Source: a virus. Taken from it: a stretch of DNA of 42,297 nt. Position numbers and translations under genes: made by a program. The DNA lies in IMG/VR virus record IMGVR_UViG_3300049181_000071, positions 1 to 42,297 of that record. One strand, 5' to 3'. The notes under the pieces are model-generated. The model saw only the letters and a program-made list of their open reading frames with translations. It ran no database searches and was not told where the DNA came from. This document shows positions 28,280 through 38,100 of the stretch, in pieces (the first letter of the stretch is position 1; every line of letters starts with the position of its first letter).

Positions 28280-29374
28280 ATGAGCGAAGCACAAGCCGCC
28301 CCCGCAACGCCTGCCACGCCCCCGGCCGCGCCGGCCATCAACGAAGCTGCCGCCCTGGCCATGATGGGCATGGGGCCCGCTCCGGAGCCGGCAGCGAAGG
28401 CCGCGGAGACCAAGACCAGCCCCTCAAAAGCTGCTCCGTCTGCCGAGGACGACGACGCGACCGACCCGCTCGACGAGTCCCTGTACTCCGACGAGGCTCT
28501 AGCTACCCCCGAGCAGCTCAAGGCGGCCCGTGCGCGGCTGTTCAAGCACCTCGGCAAGGTCAACGAGCTCACTCGCAAGTCCCACCGGGCTCACGGCGCG
28601 GCCGAGGTGCGCGAAAAGAAACTCGAGCGGCGCGAGGAGAGCATCAAGGAACGCGAGACACGCGTCTCGGCCATGGAGCGACTCCAAAATCAGGCCATCG
28701 AGGACTTCGAGTCCGGCGACACGACCCGATTTCTCACCTCCGTTGCCAAGCTGAGCAAAACCGGAGACCCCGTTGGCTTCTGGCGCAACTGCAGCATCGC
28801 TCTAGCCAAGGGCGAAGCGTTCAAGCCGGCTGAAAAGGCCGCCATCGCTGCCGATCCGGAGCTCAAGGCGCGACTGGAGGGCCTCGAGCGCGTCGTTCAG
28901 GAGCGCAACGCGCGCGAGGAGAACGAGCAGATCGAAAGGCTCAAGACGCAGCACTTCGAGACGGCGAAATCGAGCGCCGACAAGTTCCCTCTTGTCGCAG
29001 CGTTCTGCGCAGAGAAGCCCGAGCGAGCACGTGAGGGCATCGCCGCTGTCATGCACGAAGAGTTCTTACGTATTGGCAGAGCTGTTGACATATCAACAGC
29101 GTGTGGCATTATCGAGGCAGCTCTAAGCGAGCGATACGAGTTGTCCCAGCGTGCCGGCGGTAAAACGAACGGCGAAAAAGGGACTACCGGCTCCGAGCCG
29201 GATGCTGGACGGGAAACCAGCAAGGAACCTCCGAAACCCGAGACGGCGATAGCGCCAGCAACAGTCCCTGCGGCTCTTGCGTCTCATCCGGGTTCCGCGA
29301 CACGCGCTGAGTCCGCTGAGGAGCGACGGCAGCGGGAAATTCGCGAGTTCGAAGCGCTGGGTTTCTTCGGATAG
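28280..29374 (+). CDS. Scaffolding protein (364 aa)
   Basis: ATG 7 nt after the portal stop. Low-complexity Ala/Pro-rich N-terminal ~55 residues, an acidic stretch (SAEDDDATDPLDESL), then a very charged Glu/Arg/Lys helical core with EKKLERREESIKERETR. C-terminus again Pro/Ala-rich, ending in FEALGFFG. Acidic, helical, no globular domain, directly upstream of the capsid gene: the standard look of a scaffold. The DNA of its last third contains a likely promoter (29085-29112) and unusual codons there. Confidence 0.7.
   Translation: MSEAQAAPATPATPPAAPAINEAAALAMMGMGPAPEPAAKAAETKTSPSKAAPSAEDDDATDPLDESLYSDEALATPEQLKAARARLFKHLGKVNELTRKSHRAHGAAEVREKKLERREESIKERETRVSAMERLQNQAIEDFESGDTTRFLTSVAKLSKTGDPVGFWRNCSIALAKGEAFKPAEKAAIAADPELKARLEGLERVVQERNAREENEQIERLKTQHFETAKSSADKFPLVAAFCAEKPERAREGIAAVMHEEFLRIGRAVDISTACGIIEAALSERYELSQRAGGKTNGEKGTTGSEPDAGRETSKEPPKPETAIAPATVPAALASHPGSATRAESAEERRQREIREFEALGFFG
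29085..29112 (+). promoter_or_regulatory. Putative promoter inside the scaffold gene, upstream of the capsid gene
   Basis: TTGACA (29085-29090), 16-bp spacer, CATTAT (29107-29112; 4 of 6), the same -35 and spacing as PL and PR. A perfect 8-bp inverted repeat GCTGTTGA-CATA-TCAACAGC (29081-29100) overlaps the -35. Local codons such as ATA, TCA and ACA are rare elsewhere. It would start a transcript ~300 nt before the capsid GTG. Confidence 0.5.
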
Positions 29375-29419
29375 ACCCGAAACGGAAGCCCCGCGGCGGA
29401 CACGCCAGGAGGTTTCCCC

Positions 29420-30739
29420 GTGTTCAAAGCCCAACTCAACGATCTAGGTCAGGCCAGCTGCGCCTACGCCGATCCGTGCGTCGCATTCGCGGCAGAAACG
29501 ATCGCCGGCAGCAACGTATTCAAGGTCCTTTTCCCCGACGACGTCAGTTCGCCCAACTACGAGGCGTCCAAGGCGTTCGGGATGATGAAGAAGGACACGA
29601 AGTTCGCGTCCGACGGCACCAAGTACGTCGTCGTGAGCATCGCTCCGGGCGCTGGCGGCTCCGCCAACATCCAGACGGCGATTGCGAACCAGAGCGCGAC
29701 CCAACAGGTCCGCTTCTCGCTCGGTCGTAAGAAGCTGTACGAGGTCGGCAGCATCGATGGCGAGGCCCTCGCGGTCGCCAAGAACGGCGGCGGCGACAAC
29801 TCCAAGGGAGCTATCGTTGACATCGTCAAGCACGCGATGAGCAAGGCTCGCTACGCCTTCTCGCGCACGCTCTCTCGAGCGGTGTGGGGCAGCGGCGGCG
29901 GCGCTCGCGGTCGCATCAGCGGCGTGACGACCGGCACCAGCATCACGCTCTCGAACCGGGCCGACGTGTCCGGCTTCTTCAAGGGCATGGTTCTGCAGTC
30001 GGCCCCGAACGACGGCCTGACCACCGTCACGAGCCCGAACGCGGGAACAGCGACCATCACCAGCGTCACGCGCAAGACCAGCTCCGGCACGGCGACCCTG
30101 ACCGCTTCGGCGGCCTGGGACACCCTCATCGCGGGCTGCGCGGCGAACGACTACCTGTTCCGCCAGGGCGACTACAACGCCTACCCGAACGGCATCCCCG
30201 GTTGGTCACCCATCGCCGACCCGACCGTCTCGGACTCGTTCTTGAGCGTCAACCGCTTCACCGCGGGCGACCTCAACTACCTGTCCGGCTACCGCGTTGC
30301 CGGCGCGGGACAGCCCAAGAGCCAGACGCTCGTCGACATGGCGACCGAGGCCAAGCAGAACGGCCTCGACGCTCGCTCGGTGCTCATGAACCCGCTCGAC
30401 ATGAAGGACGCCTTCAAAGAGCAGGCGACCTACAAGAGCATCCCGGTCAGCACCGACAATCCCAAGGTCGGTTACAAGGGCATCGAGCTGCTTGGCTCGG
30501 TCGGCGCCATGACCGTGCTCGACGATCTGGACGTGCCGCAAGGCTACGCCTGGCTCATCAACCCCGAGAAGGACTGGACTTGCCGCAGCGCTGGCGAGAC
30601 CCCGATGCTGTTCGATTTCGACGGCATCAAGTCCTTCCTGCGCAACCCCAACGGCGACGACTACCAGTTCCGCATGGGTTGCTACCTCAACTTCGAAAAC
30701 GCCGAACCCAACAACGCCGTCGTCGGCTCGTTCGCGTGA
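29420..30739 (+). CDS. Major capsid protein (439 aa)
   Basis: GTG start with AGGAGG 7 nt upstream (29407-29412), the strongest ribosome site in the late block, as expected for the most abundant virion protein. HK97-fold pattern: extended N-terminal arm, SKARYAFSRTLSRAVWG spine helix, and a closing beta region (MTVLDDLDVPQGYAWLINP). Between residues ~170 and ~245 is a Thr/Ser/Ala-rich inserted segment (RISGVTTGTSITLSNRADVS...) with beta strands, like an Ig-like or I-domain insertion, which is larger than in simple HK97 capsids. Confidence 0.82.
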   Translation: MFKAQLNDLGQASCAYADPCVAFAAETIAGSNVFKVLFPDDVSSPNYEASKAFGMMKKDTKFASDGTKYVVVSIAPGAGGSANIQTAIANQSATQQVRFSLGRKKLYEVGSIDGEALAVAKNGGGDNSKGAIVDIVKHAMSKARYAFSRTLSRAVWGSGGGARGRISGVTTGTSITLSNRADVSGFFKGMVLQSAPNDGLTTVTSPNAGTATITSVTRKTSSGTATLTASAAWDTLIAGCAANDYLFRQGDYNAYPNGIPGWSPIADPTVSDSFLSVNRFTAGDLNYLSGYRVAGAGQPKSQTLVDMATEAKQNGLDARSVLMNPLDMKDAFKEQATYKSIPVSTDNPKVGYKGIELLGSVGAMTVLDDLDVPQGYAWLINPEKDWTCRSAGETPMLFDFDGIKSFLRNPNGDDYQFRMGCYLNFENAEPNNAVVGSFA

Positions 30740-30751
30740 AAGGAGCCTGAA

Positions 30752-31252
30752 ATGCCCGCAGATACCAACCTCGGACTCGCCAAAAAGGGCCTCTCCGGCA
30801 ACGTCACGCAACAGGGTGGCCTCGCGACCATCGACGAGTCGCTCGCCGTCTACGTCATGTACGACAAGACGGCGGCGGACGGTGCGGCCTCGACGGCCAC
30901 GACGGACACCATCGTTTGGGTCAACCCCTTTTCGGTGCCGGTCTACATCGTCAGCGCGTACGGCGTCGCCACGGGCGCCGGCATCACCGCCGACGCCTCG
31001 AACAACGCGACCATCACCTTCCGCTCCATCGACCTGGCTGGTGGCTCAAGCGCCGCAGCGCTGACCATCACCACGGACGTGGCGGGCGGCACCTGGACGC
31101 AAAACCGGGCGAAGGCCATCACCAGTCGCACCGTGGCGAATGCCGCGGTCCCGGTCGGCGGCGGCATCACCTTCAGCATCGCCAAGGGCGGAACGGGCGT
31201 CGTGGTCCCGGTCAGCAAGTTCGTCATCAAGTGCTTCAAGGCGGAGAGCTGA
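30752..31252 (+). CDS. Head-associated beta-rich protein (166 aa)
   Basis: ATG preceded by AAGGAG. Thr/Ala/Gly-rich, mostly beta-strand (VNPFSVPVYIVSAYGVATG, then ITFRSIDLAGGS), no charged coiled coil. Position right after the capsid suggests a capsid decoration or head-stabilising protein. The composition (many Thr, few charges) resembles phage decoration proteins of the jelly-roll type. Not recognised as a named family. Confidence 0.6.
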   Translation: MPADTNLGLAKKGLSGNVTQQGGLATIDESLAVYVMYDKTAADGAASTATTDTIVWVNPFSVPVYIVSAYGVATGAGITADASNNATITFRSIDLAGGSSAAALTITTDVAGGTWTQNRAKAITSRTVANAAVPVGGGITFSIAKGGTGVVVPVSKFVIKCFKAES

Positions 31253-31255
31253 GCC

Positions 31256-31657
31256 GTGGCTGACCACTCGCTCTACGGTGGCAGCACGAACGTCCCGCAT
31301 GAGAAGCGGATCGCGTTCAAGTTCTTCGTGGACGCCGGCAATCAGCCGACCGTCCCGACGAACCCGCTGAACCTGTACATCAGCTCGATCGTGTGGGTCT
31401 CGCAAGGGCTCTACCGCATCACGCTGGCAGGCGCGTACAAGAACCACGTCTCGACAACAGCCCAGCTGAACGTGAACGCCACCGGGCAGCAACGGTGGTG
31501 TCAGCCGGGCCCCGTCGCCAACGTGGGCACCAGCACCGCCGCGACGGTGGACATTTTGGTCGTGGACAACACGGGCGCGGTGCAGAACCCGGCCGCAGCG
31601 AACGCGAACAACTTCATCAGTGGTGAAATCGTGTTCTGCGACGTGGCGGGCGTCTGA
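31256..31657 (+). CDS. Head-associated beta-rich protein, second (133 aa)
   Basis: GTG 3 nt after the previous stop. Again Thr/Ala/Asn-rich beta pattern (ISSIVWVSQGLYRITLAGAY, later AATVDILVVDNTG), with Trp in the middle. Coupled to the next gene by a 1-nt overlap (TGATG). Probably a second decoration or minor head protein; the order capsid-decoration-decoration is common. No domain named. Confidence 0.55.
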   Translation: MADHSLYGGSTNVPHEKRIAFKFFVDAGNQPTVPTNPLNLYISSIVWVSQGLYRITLAGAYKNHVSTTAQLNVNATGQQRWCQPGPVANVGTSTAATVDILVVDNTGAVQNPAAANANNFISGEIVFCDVAGV

Positions 31658-31899
31658 TGGCAGACGGCGCTGCTCCGAACAAGTCGGCGCTGCTCCTGGC
31701 GATCGGCGGGAAACCGAAAGGCCCCGCCGCCGCCATGGGCGAAACCGACGAGCCGATGGAGGATGAAGGGGCCGATATGGCCGGCGCCAAAGCAATGGCT
31801 GCCGGCGACGTCATGGCCGCCTTCAAATCGGGCGACGCGGTGGCGCTGGAGACGGCGCTGACCGATTTCGTCTTGGCGTGCAAGAGCGAGGATTACTGA
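31657..31899 (+). CDS. Small acidic head-region protein (80 aa)
   Basis: ATG overlaps the previous stop by 1 nt. N-terminal helix with NKSALLLAIGGKP, a Met/Glu/Asp-rich low-complexity middle (METDEPMEDEG-type), and a C-terminal helix (ETALTDFVLACKSEDY). Could be a chaperone or head-completion factor. Bases 31900-31919 are the short leader of the next gene. Confidence 0.5.
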   Translation: MADGAAPNKSALLLAIGGKPKGPAAAMGETDEPMEDEGADMAGAKAMAAGDVMAAFKSGDAVALETALTDFVLACKSEDY

Positions 31900-31919
31900 G
31901 CGGAGAACCGTAGAAGCGT

Positions 31920-32672
31920 ATGGGCGCCGTCAATCGAGCACAACTGCGGAATCTGGCGCGCCTGTACGCCGACGGTCGACCCGGCGGCGCGAACGACTTC
32001 GTGCCCGACACGAGCGTTGCGCCCAACGACGCATCGTTCGACACCCTCGTAAACAGCTGTATCGCCGAGTGGTATGACGCGCTCGTAGCGGCTCGCGGCC
32101 ACGAGTACTTCCTCACCGAGACGTCGCTCAGCATCGTCGCCGGTACGGCCACCTACACGCTCCCAGCCGACTTCTATCAGCTGCTCTCGGCTCGGCTCGC
32201 GTGGGGACCGACAGACATCGAGGAGCTCTCACCGGTTGGCGTGCGCGACCGGACGCAGCTCTCGATGGTGACGACCTTCTCGCGCTGGACCCCGAAGGCC
32301 TACCGGCTCCGCGGCACCCAAGCGGCCGGCGTCCGCACGTTCGAGCTCTTCCCGACGCCGCCGACCGGCTCGACCGCCGTCACGTGCACGGTGCGCTACA
32401 TCCCTATTTGCTCGCTGCTCACGGACGACACCACGACGTTCGACGACGCGAACAACTCGAGCGAGCTCATCGCGCTCAAGGCGGCCATCAAGTACCGGAC
32501 CATCGCGGAAAAGCCGCTCGGTAATCTGACCCAGCTCTATGCGGAGTGCGCAGCTCGCATCTCAGCTCTCGCCGACCAACGCAACGCCAACACGGCGGAG
32601 CAGATTGGTCAGGTCTTTCCGGAACGCAGTGCCGGGTTCCAAGCGTATCTCGCTGACCGGCGGTGGATCTGA
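31920..32672 (+). CDS. Head-tail connector / adaptor protein (250 aa)
   Basis: ATG at 31920. First gene of the tail block. N-terminal helix with RAQLRNLARLYADGRPGG, then a mixed core containing YTLPADFYQLLSARLAW and FELFPTPPTG, then a C-terminal helix. The YxLPxDFYxLL phrase and the FP-P strand recall podovirus connector (tail tubular A / gp4-like) proteins that bind the portal. It overlaps the tailspike start by 1 nt (TGATG). Confidence 0.6.
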   Translation: MGAVNRAQLRNLARLYADGRPGGANDFVPDTSVAPNDASFDTLVNSCIAEWYDALVAARGHEYFLTETSLSIVAGTATYTLPADFYQLLSARLAWGPTDIEELSPVGVRDRTQLSMVTTFSRWTPKAYRLRGTQAAGVRTFELFPTPPTGSTAVTCTVRYIPICSLLTDDTTTFDDANNSSELIALKAAIKYRTIAEKPLGNLTQLYAECAARISALADQRNANTAEQIGQVFPERSAGFQAYLADRRWI

Positions 32673-35173
32673 TGGCTGCCCCGGCCATGCGGAGAGTGCG
32701 CGACTACCAGCGCGTCTCCGGTACACCCGAGGCACGAAACCTATCCCGCCAGCTGCAAACGCTGGAGGGGAACGCTGGGGACGCCGTCGACAGGCTCTCG
32801 CAGGACGCCCTGCATCGCTTCCGGGTGCTTACCAAAGAGTCGGCATCGAATGACCTGGTCGTGCTGCCAGGGCAAGCCGTTGGGCTGTCTGGCGCCGGCT
32901 CACGCATCACGCTCGCGAAGCTGTCCGCGAAGGACTCGGGGAAGCTCACGGTGCTCTACGGCTCCGAGTCGGCGCCGACCCATCTCACTCTCGTAGCCGA
33001 GTCGCCAGCCACCATTGCCGGAGAGTCGCGCACCGACGTCGACCTGTTCGGCACGCTGATGTTCTTCAACGACGGCGAGCACTATTGGCCGCTCGACGAG
33101 CGCCGGCCGTTCGATGTTCGTCGCTTTGGCATGTCGCCCCACGCCAACGGCACGGTCAACTCGGCGGCCTTTCAGCGCGTCCTTACCGCCGCCAGCGCCG
33201 CCCGGCGTGGCATCTACATCCCGAGCGGCACCTACAAGATTGATGTTCAGGTCTCCCTGCCTGACGATTACTGGGTCGATATCGAGTTCGAGGACGGGGC
33301 TGTTCTTGACGCGCGGGCTATGACTTTCCCGTCGCGCGAGGCGTGCATCACGTTAGGGACGGATGGCTTCCAGGGCACCGTTCCGCCGTCGCTCGTTGCT
33401 CTGCCGACCATCAGCATCGACGCCGTGAAGGGCGAGGATTACGTAACTCTCGCTTCCGCTCCGACGCTGGCGGCTGGCGACCTGGTCATCATCCACGACA
33501 CGACGGACTCCAGCTTCAATCCGAGCATCATCGACCGCGCCTACTACCGCAACGGGGAATTTAAGCGCGTCCACTCGGTCAGCGGCAGCGTGGTCCGCTT
33601 TGACGCCTCGCTTTACGACTCCTACACCGTCGGAGCCAACATCGTCCTGTTTAGGGTGGTAACCGGGTACGTGCACATCCGCGGCGCAGGGAAACTGATC
33701 TGCCCCGGTCTGAACGTTGGCAGCGGTGGCTCCGGCAGCGACGTCGGCATTCAGGTCAACAACGCTTACCGCAGCGAGATCAGGGACATCCGAATCGAAA
33801 ATGCGCACTTCTCAAACCTGAACGTCTGGCGCAGCTTCGACACGGTAATCCGGGACGTGCACACGCTGACCGAGGACATTGGCGGCAACGGCAGCGCCGG
33901 GATGTTCATCCTTTCGAGTTACAACGTGTGGGTTCGTGGCGGCTCGCACAAAGCCAGCAAGCACGGCATCAGTCTAACCGGGGGCGCCGTCTCCGCCTCA
34001 ATCCCCAACCGCCTTTGCGGCGGCAGCAACGTCATGCTCGCCGGCACGCTGACGGCCGCCGATATGCATGGTCACTGCGATCGGTGCCAGTGGCTCGATT
34101 GCACGATTGACGGCGGGGCGAGCATCGGTGGAAGCAACTGCGCCATCATTGGCGGCAGCGTTCGCACCGCTTCCGACTCCTACAACGTCGGCAACTTGCG
34201 CGGCATGTGCATCCGGATTCGCGAGGCCAAGAGCAGTTGCCACACGGTGAGCGACGTAGACTGCTACGTGGACCACTACGGGTTCCAGGACAGCACCGGG
34301 TACCCTTTCTCTTTCGACATTTACGAAGCCGTCGAAGCCGGAACGTTTCATATCCGCGACCTTCGAATCAGGTCGAGCGTCTACAACCCAAAGATTGTTT
34401 TCTTGCGCGCCGTAGGGCGCGCCGCAACGTTCATCAACCCGAGCTTCGTTTTCGAGAACGTCCATCACTTCGACGCCACGGGCGGCAAAACTCCTATTCT
34501 GGCTATTGAATGCCTAGACGATGGCGGCACGGCTGCATTTGACAAGGTAGTCATCTCGCGAACGTCTGGCCTGTCGCCACAGACAACCGATGTGCGATGC
34601 AGCGAGCTGACGTACGACAACGTCGAGGTGGAAAACTCCGACTCTTTTGGGGTCGTTGCGGCTGTGATAGCGCACAGCGTCACGCAGTTCATCAACGTGC
34701 TGAACTGCCGCACGAGCAACAACGACGAATCTGGCATTTTCGTCGCGGCGGCGGCAGCGGCAGAAGATGTGTACTGCACCATTCGCGGATGCAAGAGCCT
34801 GAACAACGGTCAGGACGGCGCAGTCTCTGCGGCTTCCAAGTCGAGCGTTCGGGCGACTTTGCTCAAGTCGCTTGACCTGAGCGACAACATTTTCGGCGAT
34901 ACGCAGGGCACCCAGACGCAGGGGATGCTGTACTCTGTCACAAACACCACGACGCTGACCGGAAGCGGAAACAAGGCGCTCGGTGCCACGTTACTGCGCT
35001 CGGTTACGCCGACGAACGACTTCGAGGAGCTGGTTTTCGTGGGCACCGGCACGCCGGAGGGGGTGGTAACGGCTCCGGTCGGTAGCCTGTTTATCCGCAA
35101 GGATGGCGGGGCGGGTACGACGCGCTACTTCAAAGAGACCGGCACCGGGAACACCGGCTGGGTGGGCAAGTAA
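32672..35173 (+). CDS. Beta-helix tailspike / appendage protein (833 aa)
   Basis: ATG at 32672 overlaps the previous TGA; GTG at 32663 is an alternative. N-terminal ~170 residues are a head-binding type domain with a short coiled coil; from ~180 a right-handed beta-helix starts with pectate-lyase-3 style RRGIYIPSGTYKID, then repeated short strands with Asn/Gly/Ser turns (HIRGAGKLICPGLNVGSGG, RNPSHKASKHGISLTGGA-type). C-terminus ends in the fibre phrase TRYFKETGTGNTGWVGK. Likely binds and perhaps cleaves host surface glycans. No catalytic residues assigned. Confidence 0.75.
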   Translation: MAAPAMRRVRDYQRVSGTPEARNLSRQLQTLEGNAGDAVDRLSQDALHRFRVLTKESASNDLVVLPGQAVGLSGAGSRITLAKLSAKDSGKLTVLYGSESAPTHLTLVAESPATIAGESRTDVDLFGTLMFFNDGEHYWPLDERRPFDVRRFGMSPHANGTVNSAAFQRVLTAASAARRGIYIPSGTYKIDVQVSLPDDYWVDIEFEDGAVLDARAMTFPSREACITLGTDGFQGTVPPSLVALPTISIDAVKGEDYVTLASAPTLAAGDLVIIHDTTDSSFNPSIIDRAYYRNGEFKRVHSVSGSVVRFDASLYDSYTVGANIVLFRVVTGYVHIRGAGKLICPGLNVGSGGSGSDVGIQVNNAYRSEIRDIRIENAHFSNLNVWRSFDTVIRDVHTLTEDIGGNGSAGMFILSSYNVWVRGGSHKASKHGISLTGGAVSASIPNRLCGGSNVMLAGTLTAADMHGHCDRCQWLDCTIDGGASIGGSNCAIIGGSVRTASDSYNVGNLRGMCIRIREAKSSCHTVSDVDCYVDHYGFQDSTGYPFSFDIYEAVEAGTFHIRDLRIRSSVYNPKIVFLRAVGRAATFINPSFVFENVHHFDATGGKTPILAIECLDDGGTAAFDKVVISRTSGLSPQTTDVRCSELTYDNVEVENSDSFGVVAAVIAHSVTQFINVLNCRTSNNDESGIFVAAAAAAEDVYCTIRGCKSLNNGQDGAVSAASKSSVRATLLKSLDLSDNIFGDTQGTQTQGMLYSVTNTTTLTGSGNKALGATLLRSVTPTNDFEELVFVGTGTPEGVVTAPVGSLFIRKDGGAGTTRYFKETGTGNTGWVGK

Positions 35174-38100
35174 TGGCGCTTGAAACCGCTGTCAGCGAGT
35201 TCCGGCTCACGACGGGTCAGGACGAGGGCACCGAGCGCGCGGTGCTGCCAGCCGGGCAATTCAGCTACCTGCAGAACGTTCGGTTCCGAAAGAACCAGCG
35301 GCTTGGTAAGCGCAACGGTTACACGTCGAAGACGAGCGTGGATGATGACGGGGCTGCGCTCGGCAACGGAAGCGGGCGGCTCTCGTGTCTCGGGCCGCAC
35401 TTCTGCGTTGTCGACGACCGCTTTTACGCTCGCGACACGGTGAACGACACCTGGGCTCTGCCGCCAGAGGGCCAAGACGGCGGACCACTCGGCGGGAAAC
35501 GACTCTACGGGCGCTTTCCGCAGTTCATGCCGGCCGCCGCACGAGAGACCCTGCCAATTCAGTCGGACCTGGACATCGGCGCATACACCGGGACAGCGCT
35601 TCCGAGCTTGAGCGGGATGACCTACGCGCTCGGCTACATCTGGACCGCGTGCTCGTTCTTCGCCGACCCAACGGGCGAGTGGCTTGTGCGCGTCACTGGT
35701 TTCGACCCGGCTACGGGCCGAACCGTCTTCATGAAGGACATCGGCTTCACGTTCACGACGCCCGCGACCGTACGCCAGGACCCGGTGCTCTTGGCGACGG
35801 GCGACAGAAACACCCTGGTGTTGATCACGGACCGCTACACCGCGGGCGTGAAAAGCGCCGTTTGCGTGATGGTGCTCACCTCATTGTCCGCCGGCTTCGG
35901 TGCTGAGGTGTACCTGAGTTGCATCGAGTCGGCCGCGAACTACGACCCGACCGCGGCAAACGGCATCATGTTTATGTACGTGGAGGCGGCGAGCCCGGCG
36001 CAATTCACCATCGCTCGCATGAACCCGGCCACCATGGTGGCGACGGCATCAGCGACGCTCGGGACGTTCGGCAACAAGACACTCCTTAGCTGCTTTTGCA
36101 ACTCTGCCGGGCAGGTATGGGTTGGGTACAACGACGCGACAGACGGCTTGCGCTCGCGCGCTTACAACTCCGCGCTGGTGAACCAGGGCGCCGGGGCCAC
36201 ATGGGGCGCTCGGTTCAGTGATGCCGTGGGACCAATTATGTTCGCGTCGCGGACGGCGTCGACGGTATGCGCCATTGCCGGCTCCACCGATCCGACCGGC
36301 GCGGTTCTGAGCCTCGACGTTGACTCGAGCGGCGGAAACAGCGGGCCGATGAGGCAACAGAACTGCGAGGCGCTGTCTCAGCCCTTCAGCATCGGCGGAC
36401 AGGTGTTCGTCTGGGCGCGTCATCACGCGGACGCGCAGCTTGGCGTCGCGTCGCTACTGCGCGTGCCGCTGTTCAGCGAATACACCAGCGCTGGCGGGTT
36501 CGATCTCCGCACGTGGCCGCTGGAAGCGACTGTAGACGACCTGGACGTTGACGCTCCTCTCGCCGCCGGGAAGTCCGGGCCACCGTTCCCGACGCCGCAG
36601 TCGACGCCGCTCGGCTACGCGGCGCTCATCAACTACACGCGCGAGACCATCGTTACGAGCTCGGGCACGACTGAGCTGCGCGGATTCCTGCTGACACCTG
36701 TGCGTCACCGCTCGGAGGGGATCCGCTACTCCACGTCGTGCGTCGTGCCTTGCGCAGGAAAGCTGTTCGTCGCCGGGGCGCAGCCCATGTGGGTCGATCG
36801 CCTCGGGGAATACGAGAGCGGGTTTGTGCAAGCGCCTGTGGTGACGGTGACGAGCGCTGGCGCCGGGACACTGTCATCGGAGTCCGAGTACCAGTACTGC
36901 GCGGTCTATTTTTCCATCGACAGCAACGGGCTGGTTGAGCGAAGCGCGCCATCGCTCCCGGTTTCATTTACCACCGGAGAGAGCGGGAACGACTGCGAGG
37001 CTCTGGTTACCATCTCTCGCATGGCCGTTGGCCAGCGCGTCATTCGCGCCGAGTTCTATCGGACGCTGGCTAACGGCTCCGTGTTCCATCTCATCAACTC
37101 GGTCGACGCCTCGCCCGGGGGCGACGTCAACTCGGTGGTGACGCTCAATGACGAGTCGCCTGACTCTTACATCGAACAGAACAAGACGCTGTACACCCAG
37201 GTCGGCCAAGAGCTGCCCGCGTCGCAGTCCCCGGCGTGCTCGTTCGCGAACGTCGGCGGCAACCGTCTCTGGTGCGCAGGCGGCTTCCGCGGCAACGTAG
37301 CTCAAGCGTCCAAGCTGTTCGTGCCGCGCATCTGCCCCGAGTTCGCCGACGACGACGCCTTCCGTGTGACCCTGCCTGCCAACATCACCGGCTCTGCCTG
37401 GTGCGACAACCAGGTCTTTTTCACGCAAGAGGGCATCTACGTCATCTACGGCGATGGCCCCGACGGGTCGGGCGTCGGGTTCTTCACGCAGCAGCGCCTG
37501 CCGTTCAACATCGGGTGCATCGACTGGCGCAGCGTGGTCACGACGGACCTTGGCGTCTTCTTCCAGTCGGCGCGCGGGCTGTACCTGCTCCCCCGCGGCT
37601 TCGGCTCGCCCGTAGCGATGGACCAGGTGCTCGACACCTTGACCACCTATCCGATCATCACGTCGGCGCGCGCTGACTACGACTCGCAAGGCGGCGCAGA
37701 CGACTCCGAGCAGATTGTGCAATGGACCGCAGTCGCCGACGAGGCCGCAACCACGGGCGTCGTCATCACCTACGACTGTGCCTACAAAGCTTTCTCGATC
37801 GACACCTTTAGCGCGGACTACCCGGCCACCTTCCAAGCGGGCTGGTCAGGGGACTCCGTTCAAGCGCCGGCAACGATGACGGTGGGCCCTGGCGGCGCTG
37901 GTAGCTGGCACCCCTTCCGCGTTCGCGATTCCGGCTACGACGACAACGGGCTCACTATCGCGATGCGCGCCGTGACCGGTGACATCCGCCCTTGGGGCCT
38001 GTTCAACCACGGCGTCGTCAACCGCGTCGGGCTGCTCGGGCAGCTCCGCTCGGCATGCACGGTCACGGTCAACAAGACCACCGACAAGGGCGCGTCAGCC

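Noticed and set aside
26680-28578. 632-aa ORF on the minus strand
   Set aside because: Fully antisense to the portal and scaffold genes; the sense frame has clear family patterns and coupled starts. Long antisense frames are common in DNA this rich in G+C.
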